The notes under the pieces: model-generated
Database searches by the model: none
What the model was told of the DNA's origin: nothing
Seen by the model: only the letters and a program-made list of their open reading frames with translations
NCBI RefSeq assembly: GCF_019711515.1
Contig: NZ_JAIGNO010000006.1
Location: forward strand, 62,001 to 126,000
Source: Qipengyuania qiaonensis
GTDB taxonomy: Bacteria > Pseudomonadota > Alphaproteobacteria > Sphingomonadales > Sphingomonadaceae
Direction of reading: 5' to 3'
DNA length: 64,000 nt
Shown here: positions 25,486 to 31,869 of the stretch, piece by piece
How positions within the stretch are numbered: the first letter of the stretch is position 1
Layout of the letters: each line of letters opens with the position of its first letter
Translations under genes and position numbers: made by a program

Positions 25486-26223
25486 CTAATCTTGCGCGGT
25501 TGGACGTACTACGATGCTGCCGATTTCGACGTCGTCTGGTTGATCGATCGCAAAGGCTATTGCTCTCGCGATGGCGTCCGGCGAGATCGCAAGTTCTTCC
25601 TTGCGCTTTTGCAGCGCCGCCTTGATTTCCGCGTCCACGGCATTAGCGTCGGCAAAGCTCGTATCGACGAAACCTGGCGACACCTCGGTAACCCTTATGT
25701 TTGGTCCCGACTCTTGTCGCAAGCCTTCGGTCGCAGTCCGCAGTGCGTTCTTAGTCGCAGCGTAGATGCCCATAGTAGGCACCACTTTTATGCCGGCTGT
25801 TGAGACAACATTGACGAAGTGCCCGGAACTCTGACGGCGAAAGAAGGGAAGCGCGGCCGCGATGCCATATAGCGCGCCCTTCAGGTTAACGTCGATCATG
25901 GCGTCCCAGTCTGATACTCGCAGGGCATCAAACCGAGAGAGCGGCCCAATACCTGCGTTGTTCACCATGACGTCGAGCCGACCGAATTGTTCGCAGGCAA
26001 AACGGACAAGCGCTTCCAAATCTGGCCGATGGGTCACGTTCGTCACTCTGAATGCGGCCGTACCGCCCGCTGCCTCGATCTCGTTCGCAACCGCCGCAAT
26101 CTCGGCTTCGCTTCGCGCAGCGAGGACAACGAGTGCACCTCGTGCGGCCAAGTGGATAGCACTTGCTTTGCCGATGCCGCGCCCCGCCCCCGTCATGACG
26201 ACAACCTTGTTCCGAATGGTCAA
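25486..26223 (-). CDS. SDR-family oxidoreductase
   Basis: This encodes 245 residues of a classical short-chain dehydrogenase: cofactor loop MTGAGRGIGKASAI, NNAG in the central strand, catalytic Ser in VVSTAGIK and YAATKNAL (Tyr-xxx-Lys). The RAARSEAEI region suggests NADP preference. The substrate is unknown. It is divergent from an AraC-type regulator and lies in the AT-richer patch between repeat copies at 25296 and 27378, so the two genes probably form one transferred module. Confidence 0.92.
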   Translation of the reverse strand: MTIRNKVVVMTGAGRGIGKASAIHLAARGALVVLAARSEAEIAAVANEIEAAGGTAAFRVTNVTHRPDLEALVRFACEQFGRLDVMVNNAGIGPLSRFDALRVSDWDAMIDVNLKGALYGIAAALPFFRRQSSGHFVNVVSTAGIKVVPTMGIYAATKNALRTATEGLRQESGPNIRVTEVSPGFVDTSFADANAVDAEIKAALQKRKEELAISPDAIARAIAFAIDQPDDVEIGSIVVRPTAQD

Positions 26224-26246
26224 TTGAAAACTCCAAGCGCCTGATA

Positions 26247-26262
26247 TGTAGACCCACCTACA
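26247..26262. promoter_or_regulatory. Short palindrome between SDR and AraC genes
   Basis: TGTAG and CTACA are separated by six bases, 24 bp upstream of the SDR start and about 60 bp upstream of the divergent AraC gene. It is a possible operator for the adjacent regulator, although AraC proteins more often bind direct repeats. Confidence 0.35.
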
Positions 26263-26323
26263 AATAGCCTCCCGGACGTTCTATGCTTGATCGGCCATCT
26301 CTTTATCGCAATACGCCGGTTTG

Positions 26324-27214
26324 ATGTCCGATCCTCTTTCCGACGTTCTCGTTGCTCTCGGTACGCGAAGCGTTCGGGGTACTCGCCTGGAAGCATCGGG
26401 ATCTTGGTCACTCGCTTTCGACGGACGATCGCGGCTCAAGTTCACGGCAATAATGCGCGGGCAATGCTGGCTCCGCCTTCCCGGCCATGCTCCGGAGGCT
26501 CTGAATGAGGGCGACGTCTTTCTACTAAGTGACACAAGCTATGTCGTAGCAAGCGATCCGATGATCGAACCGGTTGACGGCACGCAGCTATACGCTGCGC
26601 CAGGACAAAACGTCGTGCGTATCGGCAGCGGCTCCGAAACAAGTATGGTGGGCGGCGGCACTGGCTTTGCTGATGGCAGCGCGTCGTTCGTTCTAGGAGC
26701 ACTACCGTCATTTATCCGTATCGATCACACATCGCCGCACGCCGAGGCCGTCGCAAGGACGCTCGCATTCCTGCATGTCGAGATCGGGCACGCCAAGATT
26801 GGTGCATCGCTTGTTGCCGAACGTTTAGCGGAAATCCTCGTTGTCGAAGCAATCCGCGCCTACGTCTCGGTCACTCCCTCGAACAGCGTGAGCTGGATCG
26901 CTGCGCTTGCAGACCCCCGGATCGGCAAGGCACTCAGCGCGATGCACGGAGATGTCGCACGCCGCTGGACGGTTCCTCTGCTGGCAACCGAGGCCGGCAT
27001 GTCTCGGTCGGCTTTCACCGAAAGGTTCGCCCGCCGCGTCGGTAGTCCGCCGCTTAGCCACTTGACGAACTGGCGGATGATCGTGGCGCAGCGAAAACTC
27101 GACGCCGGCTTGAGTGTGGCTGCCGTGGCCAGTGAGGTTGGCTACAACTCGCAGAGCGCGTTCGCTCACGCGTTCAAACGCACATTTGGCCGAACTCCGC
27201 GCGCTAGACAATGA
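26324..27214 (+). CDS. AraC-family transcriptional regulator with cupin domain
   Basis: This encodes 296 residues. The N-terminal half is a cupin-like ligand domain (GQCWLRLPGHAPEALNEGD). The C-terminal half has the two AraC helix-turn-helix units: VPLLATEAGMSRSAFTERFA and VAAVASEVGYNSQSAFAHAF. FKRTFGRTPRARQ ends the protein. The Cupin_6 subgroup is commonly divergent from an oxidoreductase it controls, as here with the SDR gene. ATG 26324 is taken; a TTG lies directly before it. The effector is unknown. Confidence 0.9.
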   Translation: MSDPLSDVLVALGTRSVRGTRLEASGSWSLAFDGRSRLKFTAIMRGQCWLRLPGHAPEALNEGDVFLLSDTSYVVASDPMIEPVDGTQLYAAPGQNVVRIGSGSETSMVGGGTGFADGSASFVLGALPSFIRIDHTSPHAEAVARTLAFLHVEIGHAKIGASLVAERLAEILVVEAIRAYVSVTPSNSVSWIAALADPRIGKALSAMHGDVARRWTVPLLATEAGMSRSAFTERFARRVGSPPLSHLTNWRMIVAQRKLDAGLSVAAVASEVGYNSQSAFAHAFKRTFGRTPRARQ

Positions 27215-27377
27215 TGCTGCTTTGCCATCCTTTAACCGCAGCTGTATCGACGGCGCACTCACCTAGTGTTGTCAGACCTCAACGGATGAAGCATCTATCC
27301 ACTTGAGCAACGCCCGCAGCGGTTCGGGTGTATTCGCGCGAGGTTCATCGCCAGGATCGGACCCTGGCTCGGCGGTG

Positions 27378-27415
27378 GCGATTTGGCTTTACTGCGCCGG
27401 AAGCCGGGAGCAATT
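27378..27415 (+). repeat. Dispersed repeat, left module (copy Y)
   Basis: These 38 bases are identical to 28629-28666. They lie in the 362-bp gene-free stretch after the AraC gene and are followed, after eight bases, by the right module. The pair brackets the ParD-like/aminopeptidase genes as direct repeats. Confidence 0.88.
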
Positions 27416-27423
27416 ACGACTTT

Positions 27424-27506
27424 ACGGCTTCAAACGGCGCTTTCCTGGCTGGCAATAGGAGTTCCATCGCCGCCTCGATACTCTGGGGATTGGCTGTAGG
27501 ACAGCG
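27424..27506 (+). repeat. Dispersed repeat, right module (copy Y)
   Basis: This is the partner of 25296-25378 (72/83 identical). It is the only place in the window where left and right modules occur together, so it is either the full repeat or a recombination junction. Confidence 0.85.
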
Positions 27507-27576
27507 TGAGGTAAGGACGCGTAGCGCGAACAGTCCGTCGAACGCTGGTCTCCTGTCGCATCGGTTGCGGCAGTTC

Positions 27577-28338
27577 CTAGATTTTTTCGTCTTGCCTCAA
27601 TGTCAGAACCTCGAACCCGTCTGCAGTCACTGCAACGGTGTGTTCGAACTGTGCGGACAGCTTTCCGTCCTTTGTTACAACCGTCCAGCCATCGTCTCGC
27701 AGAGACGTGGCACGACGCCCCATATTGACCATCGGCTCGATGGTGAACGTCATACCTTCACGCAATCGCATACCTTTGCCGGGCCGGCCATAGTTCAGGA
27801 TCTGAGGGTCTTCGTGCATTTCGCGACCTATGCCGTGGCCGCAATATTCGCGCACGACCGAGTAGCCGTGTTTCTTCGCGTGCTTGTCGATGGCGAACCC
27901 GATATCGCCAAGATGGGCGCCGGGCCTCACCCGTCGAATTCCTTCCCACATCGCCCCCGATGCGACCTTGACCAATCGCCTGGCCTGCGGCGAGGCATTT
28001 CCAACAATATATGTTTTGCTGGAATCGGCGATAAAACCGTTCTTTTCCAAAGTGATGTCGAGATTGATTATGTCGCCGTCATTTACGATTACGTCCACGG
28101 ACGGCACGCCGTGACACACGACTTCGTTGATCGAGCAATTCAGGACGTACTCGAAGCCGTATTGGCCCTTGCTGGCGGGCCGCGAGGCGAGGTCCGTGCA
28201 GATAAAGCGCTCCACGAGATCATTGATCTGCATTGTCGACATGCCGACAAAATCGAGCTCGTCCAGCATTTCGAATACGGAGGCGAGCAAGCGCCCCGAA
28301 ACGCGCATCAATGCGATGTCTTCCGGTGTTTTGACCAT
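27577..28338 (-). CDS. map: Type I methionine aminopeptidase paired with a ParD-like gene
   Basis: This encodes 253 residues. All five metal ligands and the substrate His of type I MetAP are visible: CHGVP, NLDITLEKNGF and IADSSKTY (two Asp), GHGIGREMHEDP (His), TFTIEPMV (Glu) and AQFEHTVAVT (Glu). The enzyme should be able to remove N-terminal methionine. The ATG at 28338 (MVKTPEDIALMR) is preferred because it aligns with the E. coli enzyme start and lies one base after the ParD-like stop; a 14-codon longer version would overlap that gene. Translational coupling to the ParD-like gene is likely. Whether another map gene exists in this genome cannot be seen here. Confidence 0.92.
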   Translation of the reverse strand: MVKTPEDIALMRVSGRLLASVFEMLDELDFVGMSTMQINDLVERFICTDLASRPASKGQYGFEYVLNCSINEVVCHGVPSVDVIVNDGDIINLDITLEKNGFIADSSKTYIVGNASPQARRLVKVASGAMWEGIRRVRPGAHLGDIGFAIDKHAKKHGYSVVREYCGHGIGREMHEDPQILNYGRPGKGMRLREGMTFTIEPMVNMGRRATSLRDDGWTVVTKDGKLSAQFEHTVAVTADGFEVLTLRQDEKI

Positions 28339-28339
28339 C

Positions 28340-28549
28340 TCAGGCAGCTTCGCGCGTGTGGTTCTCTTCCTTTGCGGCAAGGTCTAGCTGCTGCTTGACG
28401 ATGTCATTGAACGACAATGCCGGATTGGCCTCCGCCAGCCGACCGATCTTCATCCAGAATTCCGCCTGGGCGTTGATCGACCGACACATGACCGCGCTGG
28501 CCGCCCGCACCTGCTCGTGCAATTCCTCGTCGATCTTCACCAAGCCCAT
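28340..28549 (-). CDS. ParD-like antitoxin-family protein
   Basis: This encodes 69 residues beginning MGLVKIDEELHEQVRAASAV, a ribbon-helix-helix-like start. NAQAEFWMKIGRLAEANPAL and FNDIVKQQLDLAAKEE follow. This matches the ParD_like family (PF11903). No ParE or other known toxin is adjacent; the next gene, one base away, is a methionine aminopeptidase. GGATAGGG sits six bases before the ATG. Two direct repeats overlapping a promoter just upstream suggest autoregulation. It may be an antitoxin, or simply a regulator of the downstream gene. Confidence 0.8.
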   Translation of the reverse strand: MGLVKIDEELHEQVRAASAVMCRSINAQAEFWMKIGRLAEANPALSFNDIVKQQLDLAAKEENHTREAA

Positions 28550-28577
28550 AAAATGCCCTATCCGTTGTGTAGTTGGA

Positions 28578-28608
28578 TCATATACGATTCATATATTCGA
28601 TCCGTCAA
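28578..28608 (-). promoter_or_regulatory. Promoter and candidate operator of the ParD-like/map operon
   Basis: On the minus strand TTGACG (28608-28603) is followed after 18 bp by TATATG (28584-28579). Two direct copies of an ATCG-TATATGA motif (28601-28589 and 28588-28578) run between the boxes and over the -10 box. That is where an autorepressor would bind. Confidence 0.6.
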
Positions 28609-28628
28609 TCCGGATTGAGCCGGCCGCC

Positions 28629-28666
28629 GCGATTTGGCTTTACTGCGCCGGAAGCCGGGAGCAATT
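28629..28666 (+). repeat. Dispersed repeat, left module (copy Z)
   Basis: This is a perfect copy of 27378-27415, 1251 bp away in the same orientation. It abuts or enters the 5' end of trkH: read in the trkH frame it would add LALLRRKPGAI to the protein. Confidence 0.88.
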
Positions 28667-28675
28667 GCAGCGGCA

Positions 28676-30004
28676 ATGCTTCGCTTGCGCGACCCGATTC
28701 GGTTAATTCCCCTTCTTTTCCTTGGGTTCATCGCTGTCGGCACTGCCGTGCTCAGCCTTCCCTTCGCCACTGCGGACGGATCCCGCGCTCCGCTGCTCAC
28801 CGCCTTGTTCACCGCCACATCGGCTATCTCGGTCACCGGCCTGATCGTCGAGGATACGCCGGTCTACTGGTCCATATTCGGTCAAACCGTGGTGATGATC
28901 CTGTTTCAGATCGGGGGCTTCGGCATCATGACCGCAGCGACCCTGTTCGGACTGATAGCAGGGCGCGGCTTCGGCCTGCGCGATCGCATGGCAACGCAGG
29001 TGGAGCGCAACCGGCTGGAAACAGGCGATGCGGCATCGGTGCTGAAGCTAGTTTTCAAGATTACCGTATTCGTCGAGCTCGTGGTTGCGCTGATACTGGC
29101 GACGCGTTTCGCGACGACCTATGGAATGGGCCTGCCGGAAGCCGCCTGGCACGGCCTGTTCCATTCCGTAAGTGCCTTCAACAATGCAGGATTTTCGAGC
29201 TTTTCCGATAGTGTGATGGGTTTCCAGACCGATGCGATCGTTCTGGGCCCGATCATGATTTCGGTCATACTCACGGCACTGGGCTTTCCGGTAATGCAGG
29301 ATTTGCGCCGCCATAAATTGCACTGGCGCCAGTGGTCGTTGCACACCAAAATCACGGTTGCGGGAACGCTGGCGCTGCTCCTGTTCGGTCTGGTGGCGAC
29401 ACTGGCGATGGAATGGAGCAACCCCGACACGCTCGGTCCGATGGGGGTCGGCGCCAAACTGCTCAATGCAGCCTTCCATTCGGTCATGCCGCGAACCGCG
29501 GGCTTCAACAGTCTCGATATGGGATCCTTCCACGACGAGACCATCATGGCCAATTATTTCCTGATGTTCGTCGGCGGCGGGAGCGCCGGCACCGCGGGCG
29601 GGATCAAGGTAACGACCTTCTTCGTCCTGTTTGCGATCGTGCTGTCCGAAATACTGGGCCGGCGCGATGCCGGTCTGTTCCAGCGGCGCTTCGGGCGCGC
29701 GATAGAACGTCAGGCGCTGTCGGTAACCGTGCTGGCCGCGTCGCTTGTGTTTGCGGCGACGATCTACATCGCGTCGGTAAGTTCTCTGCCGCTCGACGAC
29801 ATCCTGTTCGAGTGTATTTCGGCCTTTTCTACCGTAGGTCTATCCACCGGCATAACGGCCAAGCTCCCGCCGGATGCTCTGGTGGCACTGTGTCTGCTGA
29901 TGTTCGTAGGTCGCGTGGGGACGATTACCGTGGCGACCGCGCTGGCGCTGGGCGGGCGCGAGCGTCCCTATCGATATCCCGAGGAGAATCCCATTGTCGG
30001 CTAA
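28676..30004 (+). CDS. Potassium uptake protein TrkH/KtrB family
   Basis: This encodes 442 residues with about ten hydrophobic helices arranged as four pore repeats. Selectivity-filter-like segments are ATSAISVTGL, NNAGFSSFSD, RTAGFNSLDM and STVGLSTGIT. It is an inner-membrane K+ translocation subunit driven by a cation gradient. The ATG at 28676 is preferred; a TTG at 28634 inside the 38-bp repeat would lengthen it by 14 residues. It overlaps trkA by 11 bp and works with it. Confidence 0.93.
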   Translation: MLRLRDPIRLIPLLFLGFIAVGTAVLSLPFATADGSRAPLLTALFTATSAISVTGLIVEDTPVYWSIFGQTVVMILFQIGGFGIMTAATLFGLIAGRGFGLRDRMATQVERNRLETGDAASVLKLVFKITVFVELVVALILATRFATTYGMGLPEAAWHGLFHSVSAFNNAGFSSFSDSVMGFQTDAIVLGPIMISVILTALGFPVMQDLRRHKLHWRQWSLHTKITVAGTLALLLFGLVATLAMEWSNPDTLGPMGVGAKLLNAAFHSVMPRTAGFNSLDMGSFHDETIMANYFLMFVGGGSAGTAGGIKVTTFFVLFAIVLSEILGRRDAGLFQRRFGRAIERQALSVTVLAASLVFAATIYIASVSSLPLDDILFECISAFSTVGLSTGITAKLPPDALVALCLLMFVGRVGTITVATALALGGRERPYRYPEENPIVG

Positions 30005-30653
30005 CATGCGCAAACCAGTCCTCGTCGCGGGTCTCGGCCGCTTTGGCGGTGCGGTCGCGCACACGCTCGAACGCATGGGTCACGAGGTGCTGGGGGCCGA
30101 TACCGATCCACGCCTGGTCCAGGATTTCGCCGGCGAGCTGACCAAGGTTGTCGAGGCCGACTGCACCGATATCGGTACGTTGCAGCAACTCGGCGTAGCG
30201 GATTTCGAGGCTGCGGTGGTCGCGATCGGTTCGGATATCGAGGCCAGCGTGCTGACGGTGCTCGCCCTTTCCGACCTGGGCATTACCAATATCTGGGCCA
30301 AGGCGACGAACGACAAGCACGCGCGCATTCTCGAACGCACCGGCGCCACGCATGTGGTTTTTCCCGAACAGCGCATGGGTGAACGTGTCGCCCGCCTGCT
30401 GAATGAGCGGCTGCTCGACTTCATCTCGTTCGGCGACGAATTCGCTATCGCGCGCCTGAAGGCGCCCGATCCGATCGTCGGTCTGCCGCTGATCACCAGC
30501 GAGTGCCGCAAGAAATTCGACGTTACGGTCGTCGGCGTGAAACGCGAGGGAGAGAATTTCATTCACGCCGTTCCGGACACAATCATATTCGCGGACGACG
30601 AACTGGTGGTCTCGGGGCGGATCGCCGATATCGAGAAGTTCTCCGCGATCTAG
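29994..30653 (+). CDS. TrkA/KtrA-type potassium channel regulatory subunit
   Basis: This encodes 219 residues. An N-terminal RCK Rossmann fold (VLVAGLGRFGGAVAHTLERM, ending GADTD with the acidic nucleotide-binding residue) is followed by a C-terminal RCK_C domain (ITSECRKKFDVTVVGVK). It binds NAD(H)/ATP and gates the TrkH/KtrB pore. The TTG at 29994 has GAGGAG seven bases upstream and starts inside the end of the pore gene, indicating coupled translation. An ATG four codons later is the alternative. Confidence 0.93.
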   Translation: MSANMRKPVLVAGLGRFGGAVAHTLERMGHEVLGADTDPRLVQDFAGELTKVVEADCTDIGTLQQLGVADFEAAVVAIGSDIEASVLTVLALSDLGITNIWAKATNDKHARILERTGATHVVFPEQRMGERVARLLNERLLDFISFGDEFAIARLKAPDPIVGLPLITSECRKKFDVTVVGVKREGENFIHAVPDTIIFADDELVVSGRIADIEKFSAI

Positions 30654-30663
30654 GCGTCACGGC

Positions 30664-30701
30664 AAAAGGGGCGCCCGACTACGAGGTAGTGGACGCCCCT
30701 T
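30664..30701 (-). terminator. Terminator downstream of the Pro/Ala-rich membrane protein gene
   Basis: A long hairpin (AAGGGGCG with CGCCCCTT, and an inner ACTAC/GTAGT stem) is followed, on the minus strand, by TTTT. It lies between two convergent gene ends and probably ends the minus-strand transcript, and may also stop trkA. Confidence 0.75.
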
Positions 30702-30734
30702 CCGCTGCGACACCTTTCGAGGGTCGGGAGGGAT

Positions 30735-31685
30735 TTAGGCTGTCGCAGGACGCCAGCCGCGCAACTCCGGCCAGACATTGGTGTATTGGCTCAGATCGAT
30801 GGTCGGCTTGCGATCCGTAAACCGTGTTCCCAGCGACTGCAGGATCAGGCGAGCGCGCTTGGCGCGGGCCTTGTGCGAGGCGAAAGGATTGGCGCGGTCG
30901 GGCTTGGCATCGATCAGCTTGCGCAGCAGGCGATCACGCTCTTCCGGGTTGCGCGGCGGAGCAGCCGGCAGTTCGACCGCCGCACCGTTGCTCGGCACCG
31001 CCGGGCGTTCGGGCTCGATACGCGCGAACTGCGTGGGCTCGGTAACGGGGCTGACAATGGCGTGCTCGCGCTCCTCGACCGGAGTTGCCGAGATGATCGG
31101 CCGCTCGATGGTCTGCGGCTCATCTCCGCGGCGGCGGCGACGCGAACGGAACAGCAGAACCGATGCGAGACCGACACCGCCAAGTGCAAGCAAAGAGAAC
31201 AGCAGCGCGGCGCTCGACGTATCGTTCACCGGGTTCTGGGCAGGTACGGCCTCGGCAGCGCCGGGCTGTGCCACCTCGTCGGTAGCTACCGTCGCCAACG
31301 CATTCTCGTCAGGGAGCGGGGCCGCGTCGGTATCGAGCGCGGAAATGGCGGTTTCGCCACGCTCGGCAGGAGCGGCAGGCGCTTCAGGTGCCGGGGCTGG
31401 AGCTTCTCGCGTCGCAGCGCGCGTGGTCTGGGTCGTCGCAACCGGCTCTGCCTCCTGAACGACCGGCGCTTCGACAACCGGCTCAGGTTCGGGCAATTCT
31501 ACCGTAATCGGAGCCGGGGCCGGTGCAGGCAGCACCACCGGAGCGGGCGACGCGGCGGGTGCCGGCGCAGGCACGTCCAGCACGATGGTCGGCGTTTCCT
31601 GGGCCATAGCGGCGGGTGTGTGGAGCGCGGCCATCGCGGCAATCGCGATGGGGGCGCAGGCGATCATATGGCGTGTCTTAGTCAT
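30735..31685 (-). CDS. Pro/Ala-rich exported single-pass membrane protein, unknown function
   Basis: This encodes 316 residues. A signal peptide (ACAPIAIAAMAALHTPAAMAQ) is followed by about 130 residues of Pro/Ala/Glu/Val-rich low complexity. Then comes one transmembrane helix (AALLFSLLALGGVGLASVLL), a basic stop-transfer RRRRR and a cytoplasmic tail of about 130 residues with RARLILQSLGTRFTDRKPTIDLSQ. The layout suggests a periplasm-spanning stalk that ties the inner membrane to the wall or outer membrane. No family was recognised. An AT-rich promoter region lies upstream (31740-31780). Confidence 0.75.
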   Translation of the reverse strand: MTKTRHMIACAPIAIAAMAALHTPAAMAQETPTIVLDVPAPAPAASPAPVVLPAPAPAPITVELPEPEPVVEAPVVQEAEPVATTQTTRAATREAPAPAPEAPAAPAERGETAISALDTDAAPLPDENALATVATDEVAQPGAAEAVPAQNPVNDTSSAALLFSLLALGGVGLASVLLFRSRRRRRGDEPQTIERPIISATPVEEREHAIVSPVTEPTQFARIEPERPAVPSNGAAVELPAAPPRNPEERDRLLRKLIDAKPDRANPFASHKARAKRARLILQSLGTRFTDRKPTIDLSQYTNVWPELRGWRPATA

Positions 31686-31869
31686 GCCAATTAAACGGGC
31701 GTGTTTTCGCCACAGTTCCGATGAACCGTTGTTCAGAAAACTATATCACATTGTTTTTTATAATATAATTGAATCAATTTCGCGGTTAACCGTAGACCAG
31801 TTGCGGTGAACCGAGCCGCCGACGGCATAGTTCCGCCAGCTTCTGTTTACTTTTCGTTCCTGCCCTTTC

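Noticed and set aside
27328-28398. 356-codon plus-strand frame over the repeat and map region
   Set aside because: It runs antisense to the methionine aminopeptidase, whose catalytic residues are all present.
28340-28549. Classical ParDE toxin-antitoxin pair
   Set aside because: No ParE/RelE-like gene lies on either side; the only partner is an intact aminopeptidase.
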